From NCBI GenBank assembly GCA_036504075.1, contig DASXVX010000009.1:62001-126000 (forward strand): 64,000 nucleotides of DNA, in the 5' to 3' direction. The stretch is from DASXVX01 sp036504075. Lineage in GTDB: Bacteria; Bacillota; Sulfobacillia; Symbiobacteriales; Symbiobacteriaceae. The notes below the pieces were generated by a model that was not told the origin of the DNA, did no database searches, and saw nothing but the letters and a program-made list of their open reading frames with translations. Made by a program: the position numbers and the translations under genes. Below, piece by piece: positions 56,129 to 63,713 of this stretch. Positions within the stretch are counted from its first letter, which is position 1, and the number at the start of each line of letters is the position of its first letter.

Positions 56129-56440
56129 CTACTCCCCGAGGATTTCGGGGATTCCGGCGACCTCTATGTAGAGTGCCGCTTGGCGGAAGTGGGTCCGGGT
56201 CCAGTGGGCCAAGTCCAGGAACTGCGGGGCTTTCGTCCAGGAGTCCAGGGCCACTTCGAACCGGCGGTTGGTGTCCCTGTAGACCGTATCGCCGCCGTTC
56301 CAGGCTCCCCGGACCAGCCCGCCGTCCGTGAACCCGCCGAAGTTCCGGAGGAGCTTCTGCTCAAGCTCTTTCCAGTCCTCCGGGCTGAAGGGCCGCCCGT
56401 CGTTGTCTCGGATCGGCACCAGGAGTAGGGTTTTGATCAC
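56129..56440 (-). CDS. Hypothetical protein
   Basis: 103 residues, GTG 56440 after GAGAGGAGGTGAACAGC. IKTLLLVPIRDNDGRPFSPE, WKELEQKLLRNFGGFTDGGL and DTNRRFEVALDSWTKAP suggest a compact alpha/beta protein. Similar ORFs occur in thermophilic Bacillota, function unknown. Regulated by the promoter at 56466-56505. Its stop is 43 bases upstream of the promoter of the next gene. Confidence 0.6.
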   Translation of the reverse strand: MIKTLLLVPIRDNDGRPFSPEDWKELEQKLLRNFGGFTDGGLVRGAWNGGDTVYRDTNRRFEVALDSWTKAPQFLDLAHWTRTHFRQAALYIEVAGIPEILGE

Positions 56441-56465
56441 GCTGTTCACCTCCTCTCTGATACCT

Positions 56466-56505
56466 ATTTTAAAGCAAAATACCATTGTTGTCAAGCACTA
56501 TGCTT
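56466..56505 (-). promoter_or_regulatory. Consensus promoter sharing the AAGCA/TGCTT operator
   Basis: Minus strand: -35 TTGACA (56494-56489), 17-base spacer, -10 TAAAAT (56471-56466). AAGCA-cta-TGCTT (56493-56505) overlaps the -35 and a half-site TAAAGCA (56470-56476) abuts the -10. Same motif as the promoter at 56056-56084. Confidence 0.85.
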
Positions 56506-56575
56506 TAAATTAACACAAAGAATTGAAGGGCCGAACCCGGGCGCCCGGTATCCCGTACTACTCTTCTGGAGGGGG

Positions 56576-56704
56576 ATGCTCTTGGGCGGGTGGCGCGTTC
56601 GGCCGCGGCGGAAATCCTGGCGGGTCTATGAGTTAATCATGGGTGCGGCTATGGCGGTAGTGCTGGCCGCGGCTCTGATTCGCTGGGCGCTCGGGTGGCA
56701 ATAG
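56576..56704 (+). CDS. 42-residue basic membrane peptide
   Basis: ATG after GGAGGGGG. Basic N-terminus (GGWRVRPRRKSWRVYEL), then one span (IMGAAMAVVLAAALIRWALG). Divergent from the regulated minus-strand gene. A strong terminator follows directly. Confidence 0.5.
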   Translation: MLLGGWRVRPRRKSWRVYELIMGAAMAVVLAAALIRWALGWQ

Positions 56705-56707
56705 TGA

Positions 56708-56757
56708 AAGCCCCGTCTCCTGCCCTGTGTGGGGCGGGAGGCGGGGCTGTTTTGCTC
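56708..56757 (+). terminator. Strong long-stem terminator
   Basis: AGCCCCGtCTCCtGCCC-tgtgt-GGGCgGGAGgCGGGGCT then GTTTTG; about 15 pairs with small internal mismatches. Confidence 0.88.
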
Positions 56758-56773
56758 CGGGGTCTCCGCCCTG

Positions 56774-56872
56774 TTGATCCTATTCTTGGTCGCCGAGAAA
56801 TCCGAGCGTATCCGTATCCTGGAGCGCCAGTTGGGTCGCCCACGTAGACGCGAAGACTACCGGGTATCGTAG
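56774..56872 (+). CDS. Doubtful small membrane ORF
   Basis: TTG frame encoding LILFLVAEKSERIRILERQL then a basic tail. It lacks a ribosome site; an upstream GTG lies inside the terminator. Reads like a membrane anchor plus helix but may be chance. Confidence 0.25.
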   Translation: MILFLVAEKSERIRILERQLGRPRRREDYRVS

Positions 56873-56951
56873 TAGCGGTTGCCTGGGGGTTTTACGTTCG
56901 TCACAGCAGGAAAACTATCGCAAATGCAGAACTCCTGCGCGAGGTGAGCCG

Positions 56952-57218
56952 GTGGCCCGTCAGGTGAACGCCCTGGTCCAGGTGACCACCGTTGCCAATC
57001 CGGCCTGGCCGGACCCCCGCCCGGCGTCGTTCCGGTACCGGGGTACCCTGATCCGCGTGACGGCCGTTTTGGACCGCTGGCATGAGGCTGGGCGCTGGTG
57101 GGAACGGGAACCCGAGCGGGTCGCATGGCGGGTGACCGATGTGGCCGGTGGGGTCTATGAGCTGGTGATGGAGCGGACGACGCCGCCGGCGTGGCGGCTG
57201 ATGGTGATATGGGATTAG
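56952..57218 (+). CDS. DUF6504-like protein
   Basis: 88 residues, GTG after GCGAGGTGAGCCG. PASFRYRGTLIRVTAVLDRW, HEAGRWWEREPERVAWRVTD and YELVMERTTPPAWRLMVIWD follow the DUF6504 pattern, often beside ImuB/DNA polymerase IV genes in bacteria. Might assist translesion or repair complexes; not established. Confidence 0.75.
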   Translation: MARQVNALVQVTTVANPAWPDPRPASFRYRGTLIRVTAVLDRWHEAGRWWEREPERVAWRVTDVAGGVYELVMERTTPPAWRLMVIWD

Positions 57219-57234
57219 GAAAGGGGTGTGGAAA

Positions 57235-57531
57235 TTGGCAAATGCCCAACAAGGGAAGCACGGAAACGGCTTTCGAATCCTGGTGGGTAAACTCAGTTCA
57301 AGAACCCCGGGCATGACCAAGGGGGCGATGATTGAGGTTGAGATCGAGGATCCTAACGGAAGGGCTTTTTCTGGGGCAATCATTGTCCCACACCGCCCAG
57401 ATGATGATTTCTATCCAAATTTGTCTGCATGGCTCAAGAAACAGCTCGATGTGGGCAACCTCACAGAGAAATCTTTTTCAGAATTCCTACGTCTCTCGGC
57501 GGAGCAAATGAATGAAATTGGGCAGAACTGA
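57235..57531 (+). CDS. Hypothetical protein, lower GC
   Basis: 98 residues from TTG 57235, nine bases after AAAGGGG (GTG 57226 in frame, too close). Beta N-terminus (NGFRILVGKLSSRTPGM, GAMIEVEIEDPNGRAFSGAI), helical C-terminus. Codon use is more A/T-rich than around it, suggesting separate origin. Confidence 0.5.
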   Translation: MANAQQGKHGNGFRILVGKLSSRTPGMTKGAMIEVEIEDPNGRAFSGAIIVPHRPDDDFYPNLSAWLKKQLDVGNLTEKSFSEFLRLSAEQMNEIGQN

Positions 57532-57537
57532 TTCCCT

Positions 57538-57576
57538 GAAGAAACCCCGCCTCCACCTCGGAGACGGGGCTTCTTC
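57538..57576. terminator. Near-perfect two-way terminator
   Basis: GAAGAA-a-CCCCG-cCTCC-acct-cGGAG-aCGGGG-c-TTCTTC. Separates the plus-strand mini-block from the minus-strand cassette. Confidence 0.85.
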
Positions 57577-57680
57577 GCGTCTGGCAGCCTCCAGGACGTC
57601 CAATCTAGTTTAGGGGTATCCAACTACCGCCTGACCACCAATCGGGTGTAGGGGCCTGTCCCAGTGATGAGGGAGGGTCG

Positions 57681-57902
57681 TCATTTACCTTCGCGTCTAC
57701 GGGCGTCGAGCACCGCCCCGGCCTTCGGCAGGGCCACCAGTTGAGTGACCAAATCCGCCGCGTGCTCTGTGCAGAGTTCCGTCGCATCCGGGCCGACTAT
57801 AACCGCGGCGGGTTGCCTGCAAAACTCCACGGCACAATCAGCACAGTCGTCGTCTTCAAGTTCTTCGGCCAGCGGTTCGGCGAGGGTCTTTTCATCTCCC
57901 AT
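57681..57902 (-). CDS. Small cysteine-cluster protein
   Basis: 73 residues, AAGGAGAGAGTACCTG upstream. Acidic start, then DDDCADCAVEFCRQPAAVIV and ATELCTEHAADLV: four cysteines and a His in a zinc-knuckle-like layout. Last gene of the minus-strand cassette; start overlaps the upstream stop (TGATG). Confidence 0.6.
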   Translation of the reverse strand: MGDEKTLAEPLAEELEDDDCADCAVEFCRQPAAVIVGPDATELCTEHAADLVTQLVALPKAGAVLDARRREGK

Positions 57903-58303
57903 CAGGTACTCTCTCCTTCCTTGGGGGTGGGCGGGTAAAGGGCCGCATGGGCGTTGAGGAACGCCGCTACGGGGTCTTTGCCCCAGAAGTCCGTCAACGA
58001 TGCGCTTGACGGCGTCTTGTGGATCACGGCCCGCACGGCGAAGTTCGATTCGCCACCCACGGCCCGGCAGAAACCGCCGTGTGCCAGCACTTCCAGGACT
58101 TTCGCCGCGGTCTCCAAGGCTTCGGCGTGGTGGTCCATGTCGGCGACGTGCAGAGTCGCGTTGTGCAGCGTTCGCTTCATCCCGCGCAATGTCCGGGAGT
58201 CTTCGATCGCCACTTCGAGTGCGGCAGCCTGGAAACGCAGTTGGTCGGCATCGGTGGTCAGGTGGCGGATCATTTCGGCGGGGTCAAGCGGGGCGGTGCT
58301 CAC
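57902..58303 (-). CDS. Hypothetical helical protein
   Basis: 133 residues, GTG after GAGGAGGCGAAGACTTC. Helical, with MIRHLTTDADQLRFQAAALE and NATLHVADMDHHAEALETAA; C-terminal TPSSASLTDFWGKDPVAAFL. Overlaps both neighbours. No family recognised. Confidence 0.6.
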   Translation of the reverse strand: MSTAPLDPAEMIRHLTTDADQLRFQAAALEVAIEDSRTLRGMKRTLHNATLHVADMDHHAEALETAAKVLEVLAHGGFCRAVGGESNFAVRAVIHKTPSSASLTDFWGKDPVAAFLNAHAALYPPTPKEGEST

Positions 58304-59001
58304 GAAGTCTTCGCCTCCTCCTGGGGATGTAGACGGGCCAGGATGTCTTGTGCCGCAACGTCCACCACGTCAGATCGCAACATGCCGGTTTCAACCAGCA
58401 GCCGCAACGGTTCGCGAAGTGATTCTTTGACCGCGGCCTCTACATCTTTGAGGGAGACCGCTGCCGGGGCCTCGGCGGTCTCTGGGGTGGAGGAGCCCGT
58501 CAATGCTACCCGTAATGTCTGAATGTCCGCATGGTGAATTTCCAGCGGTGCGCCTTCAGGGTGGTCCATGTTGTCCTGCCAACGGGTGAGGATGGCGAGG
58601 GCTTCAGCGGAATCGGGCCGGGCCGCGGGGTGAGAGCCAGAGAGGGCGGCGGCAATGGCTTCGGCGTCCGCCAAAGTGATGAGGAACCCGGCATATGGAT
58701 GAGCCCGGCATTCGGCGATGTTCGTCTGCAAGTGCTCGATGGACGCGGCTAATCCGGGAATGCTTACCATGTCCACCGCCGGCTTAGGCGTGTCGGCTCC
58801 CCATGCTTCGGCAGACGCCTTGGTGACGAACGGACGCTTCACCCCAAGGGCTTGGACGGCCTCACGCAAAGCGATCGGTGTCGCGGCGTGAGCCACTACG
58901 GCGCAGTTCTTGATGGCCAGCCATTCGCCGGGGTATTGGGTGCACAGGTCGTCGAAGTGGGCGAGGAACCAGTCCATGTCGGGAAACTGGACACTGGTCA
59001 C
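58300..59001 (-). CDS. Protein with DUF5678-like N-terminus
   Basis: 233 residues, GTG after GAGGAGGTGCCTGAACC. Residues 8-65 (MDWFLAHFDDLCTQYPGEWL, AIKNCAVVAHAATPIALREA, VKRPFVTK) match the short DUF5678 pattern. The rest is helical and unassigned. Overlaps both neighbours in the same cassette. Confidence 0.6.
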   Translation of the reverse strand: MTSVQFPDMDWFLAHFDDLCTQYPGEWLAIKNCAVVAHAATPIALREAVQALGVKRPFVTKASAEAWGADTPKPAVDMVSIPGLAASIEHLQTNIAECRAHPYAGFLITLADAEAIAAALSGSHPAARPDSAEALAILTRWQDNMDHPEGAPLEIHHADIQTLRVALTGSSTPETAEAPAAVSLKDVEAAVKESLREPLRLLVETGMLRSDVVDVAAQDILARLHPQEEAKTS

Positions 59002-59633
59002 GGTTCAGGCACCTCCTCGGGCGGGGGTTCGGACAGGTGCCGATCAACGTACGGCTGCAGGTCGAACGAAATGTTGTTGAAGATGGCGCCCCAAGCTGGG
59101 TCGTCTGGGTGGCGGGCACGAATATAGCGGAGTTGCCCAATGACGTACCCCAAGGACTTGGCAATGCCCTGGTTGTCCTCCACTTTGGCCTCCTTGGGAG
59201 AGGAAGAGGAGAGGGCGCGCTTCAGCGCGTCTTGAAGCCATCCCCACTTGCGGGCATTGGACTCAAACCGACGGCCCAAATCGCAGTCGGTCCCCGCTTC
59301 CGCGACCGTCTGGTTTGCGTAAATGATAGCATAGCCGGTAGTGATCGCGGCCTCTTGCACGTCGGCCGCGGGTACCAGCACCATATCCGCGGGTACTCCA
59401 CCCAGGGAGACAGGGGTAAGACCAAGGGCTTTGGCCGCGGCCATGAATGCGCCTTCCTGCTGAAGCCATGTGATATGCGTCAACCGAGCCCTTTCGTAAG
59501 CTGCCTCTTCCGTCTTGTTGCGAGGCACCAGGATGAACCTGGAATGGTCGTACCACGCCACTTGCACGCCGTAACGAATGGCAGCGAGGATGAGACCGTG
59601 TCGGCACAGTTCTTCGGGGGTAGGGGTAGTCAA
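58998..59633 (-). CDS. Hypothetical protein
   Basis: 211 residues, TTG after AAGGAGGCTGATACACC. N-terminal helix plus strands (GVQVAWYDHSRFILVPRNKT), helical middle, C-terminal helical segment IAKSLGYVIGQLRYIRARHP. No family recognised. Confidence 0.6.
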   Translation of the reverse strand: MTTPTPEELCRHGLILAAIRYGVQVAWYDHSRFILVPRNKTEEAAYERARLTHITWLQQEGAFMAAAKALGLTPVSLGGVPADMVLVPAADVQEAAITTGYAIIYANQTVAEAGTDCDLGRRFESNARKWGWLQDALKRALSSSSPKEAKVEDNQGIAKSLGYVIGQLRYIRARHPDDPAWGAIFNNISFDLQPYVDRHLSEPPPEEVPEP

Positions 59634-59648
59634 GGTGTATCAGCCTCC

Positions 59649-59900
59649 TTACTTCCAGTCAGCGGCCTTGCGGGTTTCGATCCACGCTTCGGCCTCCGTG
59701 AGCAAATGCTCCGCTTCTGTCCACTCCTCTTGGATGATTGCCATGAAGGCATAGCCGACGTAGGGGCGAACATTCTGCATGTCTTGGTTCATGACCGCCA
59801 AGCCTCTCACCGCCATCGGATTGGTAACTAGCGGCACGGCGGTTGCGACTTTGCTCAAGCGAATGATGATGAGCCGTTGCCGCTTGGTCAAAGCCGCCAC
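59649..59900 (-). CDS. Small hypothetical protein
   Basis: 83 residues, GTG after GGGGAGGTGGAGTAG. Helical: KRQRLIIIRLSKVATAVPLV, then VGYAFMAIIQEEWTEAEHLL. No family recognised. Confidence 0.55.
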   Translation of the reverse strand: MAALTKRQRLIIIRLSKVATAVPLVTNPMAVRGLAVMNQDMQNVRPYVGYAFMAIIQEEWTEAEHLLTEAEAWIETRKAADWK

Positions 59901-60302
59901 CTACTCCACCTCCCCAGCATTACGTAGTGCGTCGATAGCAGCAGAGACGATGCACCGCGCCTCGTCGGCTTCGGACTTGGCATCGACAGCGCACATACCG
60001 CCAACGGCGTGCATATTGGAGAACCACACCTTGGCAATGCCGTTGTCTGATACCGTCATCTCGAAGATCCACCCGCGCCGGATCATCTCAGCCTTGACCT
60101 GCCAGGCGGCGGCGATGTCTCTGGAGTAGTGCTTGACCGGCCAGCAACCGGGCGGGCAGTATGGGCCATCGGTGAGTTTGTTGTTCCAATCACCACCCGG
60201 AAAGACTGGATTCTGTTCTGACGCCCAGTTCACCGTAAGCCCCATGACCTTTTCGGCGACAAGGGCGTCCAACTCTCTCCCTTGTGGTAGAGTATCAGGC
60301 AT
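59901..60302 (-). CDS. Phage ABA-sandwich-like protein, copy 1
   Basis: 133 residues from ATG 60302 (GAGGAGGTGCCTGATA). RELDALVAEKVMGLTV, a WPVKHYSRDIAAAWQVKAEM centre and DEARCIVSAAIDALRN are the standard elements of this very common phage family (function unknown). Paralogous to the next gene. Confidence 0.8.
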   Translation of the reverse strand: MPDTLPQGRELDALVAEKVMGLTVNWASEQNPVFPGGDWNNKLTDGPYCPPGCWPVKHYSRDIAAAWQVKAEMIRRGWIFEMTVSDNGIAKVWFSNMHAVGGMCAVDAKSEADEARCIVSAAIDALRNAGEVE

Positions 60303-60726
60303 TATCAGGCACCTCCTCAACACCAAGGGCTTTGAGGGCGGCAATGCATATCGACCGCGGGGACAACCGCATGAGTGTAGCGTGAACGGTTATGTAAGGC
60401 AGGGTATTTTCACCCCTGTCGTCCCATATCGCGGCCGCAAACTCGTAGGTTTTAGGGCCGAACATCATGGTCATAAGCACTTGCCACGCGGCGGCGATGT
60501 CCTCTGACAACTTGGGCACGAGGCGCAAGGCGTCCTTGCACAGGGGTTCGTCACCCTTCGCCGGGGGGTATGTCTCCCCGTCGTTCAGATCGTCATCGGG
60601 CGGTGGCAGTACAGGCGGTGCCAGGAAGCGGCAAGTACCGCTGCGGCTCAATCGCCACGTATACTGCAAGAGTTTTTCGGCGGCGAGGGCGTCTAAAGCC
60701 CTTGGCTCTAACTCCTCAATCTTCAC
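60295..60726 (-). CDS. Phage ABA-sandwich-like protein, copy 2
   Basis: 143 residues, GTG with GGGGGCGAAGTGACTC. RALDALAAEKLLQYTW, LVPKLSEDIAAAWQVLMTMM and RSICIAALKALGVEEV repeat the layout of copy 1. Overlaps it by eight bases; tandem duplication. Confidence 0.78.
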   Translation of the reverse strand: MKIEELEPRALDALAAEKLLQYTWRLSRSGTCRFLAPPVLPPPDDDLNDGETYPPAKGDEPLCKDALRLVPKLSEDIAAAWQVLMTMMFGPKTYEFAAAIWDDRGENTLPYITVHATLMRLSPRSICIAALKALGVEEVPDNA

Positions 60727-60747
60727 GAGTCACTTCGCCCCCTAACG

Positions 60748-60993
60748 CTACATGCTCAAAGTGATGCCGTTGCCGTCTCGCTGGTCGCTGAAGTGCTCGA
60801 CCTTGCGCCAACCGGCCTTTTGGTACATGGCCTCAATAGCGGGCATCAACGCTGAAGAGAAGTCAGCGGGCGGGGTAACGTAGACCGTTGTGGTGCCGGG
60901 GCGGGCGTTCTCGATCGCCTTATCAATCAGGGCCTCCGTCTTTTTCAGCAACTCCACGTCGTTCTGACGCAGGCGTTCAGGTCCGAGAGCCAA
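60748..60993 (-). CDS. Small hypothetical protein
   Basis: 81 residues from TTG 60993 after AAGGAGGCGAACGATA. Alpha/beta: NDVELLKKTEALIDKAIENA, TTTVYVTPPADFSSALMPAI, GWRKVEHFSDQRDGNGITLS. Overlaps the upstream gene. Confidence 0.55.
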   Translation of the reverse strand: MALGPERLRQNDVELLKKTEALIDKAIENARPGTTTVYVTPPADFSSALMPAIEAMYQKAGWRKVEHFSDQRDGNGITLSM

Positions 60994-61462
60994 TATCGTT
61001 CGCCTCCTTCTTGGGAGAGAGGGCTGTAGCAAGGGCCTCCAAAGCCGCGACCTTGTCTCTGTGAACGTCCGCCTTCCGCCCTAACTCACCAGCCTGATGA
61101 ATGGGCGCTTCGAGAATACAGCCGGTCAGTCTCTCGGCGTCAGCGTTATGCTTCTTCACGGCTTCCACCAGGGCGGGCATGGCCTTCTGCGCCACATCCT
61201 CCGGGACAAGGCGGTAGCCGGGGATGAGCATTCCGAGCACAACTGCGGTGGCCGCCATAAGAACCATATGGCCCATACCGCGCCCTTCTTTGGACTCGCC
61301 CATGATGTAACTCGGGCCGATCGCATCAATCCAAAGCGTGTCGTCAAATCGCTCCCAACGCTCCCACGCGCCATCTTTCGCGGCGGTCAGATGCCATTGA
61401 AGCGCTTCCAATCGTTCCCTTACCTCTGATGAGATGGGGAGGGTAACCCGGTTCTCAGTCAC
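60977..61462 (-). CDS. Hypothetical protein
   Basis: 161 residues, GTG after AAGGGAGTCGAAAGCA. Helical N-terminus; a hydrophobic stretch GHMVLMAATAVVLGMLIPGY at about 65-84 could be a buried helix or membrane segment. Overlaps neighbours at both ends. Confidence 0.55.
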   Translation of the reverse strand: MTENRVTLPISSEVRERLEALQWHLTAAKDGAWERWERFDDTLWIDAIGPSYIMGESKEGRGMGHMVLMAATAVVLGMLIPGYRLVPEDVAQKAMPALVEAVKKHNADAERLTGCILEAPIHQAGELGRKADVHRDKVAALEALATALSPKKEANDIGSRT

Positions 61463-61619
61463 TGCTTTCGACTCCCTTCTGAGACTGGAGGGCGGCCGTC
61501 TTGTACGTGCCGCAGCGAACAGTTTTCGGGTGCTCCTTGCCCTTCAGGACCGGCGGCAGTTGGCCGTGCTGGTGCGAGGGTAGAACCAGCGGAATCAGAG
61601 CGGGCCTATCCGCACTCAC
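61455..61619 (-). CDS. Small basic protein
   Basis: 54 residues, GTG after AAGGAGGCGAATGTAGC. SADRPALIPLVLPSHQHGQL and KGKEHPKTVRCGTYKTAAL; the pattern is that of a short zinc-free basic adaptor. Unrecognised. Confidence 0.5.
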   Translation of the reverse strand: MSADRPALIPLVLPSHQHGQLPPVLKGKEHPKTVRCGTYKTAALQSQKGVESSD

Positions 61620-62029
61620 GCTACATTCGCCTCCTTGATAACCCGCAGCACGCAGACCGGTAGGACCGGAGTGCGTCCCTCGGTCGTGATCATCACGCCG
61701 GGGGCTTGGGTCACGAACCCGGTAATGGTCGCGGTCAGCCCGAAGCAGCCCAGGAGCGAAACCCGATCCCCCACCAAGAGGATATTGCGGTGGACATCTC
61801 GGACGGGTTCGGCGCGGTCCCACCCGTCAGCCGGCGCGGACCGGCGAATGTCACTCGCCACCGTCTCCGTGATGGTCCGGGGCTTTCCGCGTTTGCCGTC
61901 CGTCACCAGCAGCCAGCGGTCCTCCGCCAATGCGGGGTCGTACCAGATGGGCACCGCCAGGGAGTCAGGACCGGCGACGTGCAGGACCGTGACGGCTAAC
62001 CCTCTGTTACCCGTATGTGCCGCGTACAT
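61616..62029 (-). CDS. Hypothetical protein with KOW/SH3-like end
   Basis: 137 residues, ATG after CAAGGAGTGAGTACCC. Beta-rich throughout; NILLVGDRVSLLGCFGLTAT near 83-105 resembles a KOW/SH3-type barrel. No firm family. Confidence 0.55.
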   Translation of the reverse strand: MYAAHTGNRGLAVTVLHVAGPDSLAVPIWYDPALAEDRWLLVTDGKRGKPRTITETVASDIRRSAPADGWDRAEPVRDVHRNILLVGDRVSLLGCFGLTATITGFVTQAPGVMITTEGRTPVLPVCVLRVIKEANVA

Positions 62030-62035
62030 GGGTAC

Positions 62036-62437
62036 TCACTCCTTGAGGGAGTCCGGGGAGGGCTGATAGAGTGCCTGCGCCGCTGTGGTGCCCTTCGGGG
62101 TGATGCGTACCACCGTCAGACCCAGAACGCCCAAACTGTCGGCCAGGGCGTGGTTGATGCAGCGTGCCACAGCGCCCCTGTCGGGGAACTCTGTCAGCAG
62201 ACAATTGCCCTTGAGCAGTTTTTGCAGCACTTCTTGCATCGGCTTGGTGATGCCGCTGAACTTCTCGGGCACCGGCATGAAGTCACCGATTCGCAAACCT
62301 TCGATGATCACGGCGGTGCCAATCTGCACGTCGAAAGTCACTCCATCGGGGTTACAGATGATCACGCGGCCGGTCTTGCCAAAGTGCCGATGCTTCGCCT
62401 TGGTGATGCAGACCTTTTGCTGCTCCGAAATGCTCAC
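62036..62437 (-). CDS. Hypothetical protein
   Basis: 133 residues, GTG after GAAAGGAGCGAGAAC. N-terminal small barrel (KHRHFGKTGRVIICNPDGVT), then helical C-terminus (MQEVLQKLLKGNCLLTEF). No family recognised. Confidence 0.55.
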   Translation of the reverse strand: MSISEQQKVCITKAKHRHFGKTGRVIICNPDGVTFDVQIGTAVIIEGLRIGDFMPVPEKFSGITKPMQEVLQKLLKGNCLLTEFPDRGAVARCINHALADSLGVLGLTVVRITPKGTTAAQALYQPSPDSLKE

Positions 62438-62468
62438 GTTCTCGCTCCTTTCAGGGGGAGGGGGTCGT

Positions 62469-62870
62469 TTAGTCGTAGATGAGCGGGTCGAGCGGGCCAG
62501 CCTTCGGACTCTTTGCCCCCGGATAAACGGGCGAAAGGTCGAAGGCCTCCTCGAAAGCCGTTGCCAACTCCAGCAGATGCGCGTTGTACTTGGCCGTGCC
62601 CTTCTTGGTCAGATATCGCCCACCGCCCGCGTCTTCGCGTTCGTGCGGCAAAGCGGGCCGAGTCTGGCAGCCGTACACGTAGTTGGACAGGTAATCGCGG
62701 ATGCGGTCAATTACGTCGCTCACGACTCTTATCGACTCGTCCAGGGCGAATGCCTTCCGTGCGGCCTCGGGGAGAAGCGAAACGAATCGCTCGAAAGACT
62801 CTGCCGTGACCGGCACCGTGGCGGGGTCAACCACCTCGCGACCGGTCGATTCTGCAATCTCGGTAATCAC
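62469..62870 (-). CDS. Hypothetical protein
   Basis: 133 residues, GTG after AAGGAGGAGTAAGAC. Helical: AESFERFVSLLPEAARKAFA, SIRVVSDVIDRIRDYLSNYV, KYNAHLLELATAFEEAFDL. No family recognised. Confidence 0.55.
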   Translation of the reverse strand: MITEIAESTGREVVDPATVPVTAESFERFVSLLPEAARKAFALDESIRVVSDVIDRIRDYLSNYVYGCQTRPALPHEREDAGGGRYLTKKGTAKYNAHLLELATAFEEAFDLSPVYPGAKSPKAGPLDPLIYD

Positions 62871-62873
62871 GTC

Positions 62874-63092
62874 TTACTCCTCCTTGGGGATAGAGGGGGC
62901 CTCTCCGGGGGTGGGTATGGCGACGAAATAGTTTCTGAATTCGTTGGTCTGCCAGTTTAGCGAGAAGCCCCGATCAACGTATTTGCACCGGACCCACGTC
63001 ACGTTAATGCTCTCCACTCTGACGCAGTCGCCAGATGGGTCCTTGAAGTGTTTACCGACCCACTCCTTGGGGTCGCTCATCAGGATAGTCAT
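62874..63092 (-). CDS. Small hypothetical protein
   Basis: 72 residues, ATG after AAAGGAGGGATAGAGCC. Beta-rich: VGKHFKDPSGDCVRVESINV, TWVRCKYVDRGFSLNWQTNE; probably a small barrel. No family recognised. Confidence 0.55.
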   Translation of the reverse strand: MTILMSDPKEWVGKHFKDPSGDCVRVESINVTWVRCKYVDRGFSLNWQTNEFRNYFVAIPTPGEAPSIPKEE

Positions 63093-63122
63093 GGCTCTAT
63101 CCCTCCTTTGGGGTGACGGGGG

Positions 63123-63347
63123 TCACGACGGAACGGGAGCAGGCTTTACCTTGGCCTCCAGGGTGGCCAGAACGATGTTCAGGGCCGCGTCCTTGGAGAC
63201 TTCCTGTGTCACCTCAACCACGTAGGCGGACGTGCCCAACATCTGCGCCAACACCAGACGCCTGGTGAGCGCGTCGGCCCGCTCGAAGGCTTCGATGCCG
63301 CGCTCCATGCGGTTCAAGGTAGCGGGCAACAAATCGGGTTTAGGCAT
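63123..63347 (-). CDS. Small helical protein
   Basis: 74 residues from ATG 63347 (GAGAGGAGAGCGATTCGTA). Helices LPATLNRMERGIEAFERADA, TRRLVLAQMLGTSAYVVEVT and DAALNIVLATLEAKV. No family recognised. Confidence 0.55.
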   Translation of the reverse strand: MPKPDLLPATLNRMERGIEAFERADALTRRLVLAQMLGTSAYVVEVTQEVSKDAALNIVLATLEAKVKPAPVPS

Positions 63348-63364
63348 TACGAATCGCTCTCCTC

Positions 63365-63703
63365 TCATACAGGCAGGGTGGTCTGTTGAAGCTGCACCAC
63401 CAAACGGAACTCGACCACCCACACCAACAGTTCATCGTCCCACCGGGCTTTGTAGATCCGTTCCCACGCGGCCTTGTAGGAGTTCACCGATGCATACCCT
63501 TCTTTGCGGGCGTCATCCTCTGATAGGGAGCCTAGCCGGGCCTGATAGACGTACATGATTTCGACCCGGCATTCTTCAGGGCCGAACCAACTGGCTTTGA
63601 CAGTGTGGGAGTGCCCTTCAATCCACCGTTTGTCGCCCAGCCGGCGCGTCTGCGTCTTGGCACTGGCCTTGATGAGCGTGATGTGCTCGGGCTTGAAGAT
63701 CAC
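63365..63703 (-). CDS. ASCH-domain protein
   Basis: 112 residues, GTG after AAGGAGGGTGCC. FKPEHITLIKASAKTQTRRL, CRVEIMYVYQARLGSLSEDD, ARKEGYASVNSYKAAWERIY and VWVVEFRLV are the ASCH (PUA-like RNA-binding) signature, with the KTQTRR and EDA-EGY motifs. Common in phages; thought to bind RNA or act on modified nucleosides. Confidence 0.85.
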   Translation of the reverse strand: MIFKPEHITLIKASAKTQTRRLGDKRWIEGHSHTVKASWFGPEECRVEIMYVYQARLGSLSEDDARKEGYASVNSYKAAWERIYKARWDDELLVWVVEFRLVVQLQQTTLPV

Positions 63704-63713
63704 GGCACCCTCC

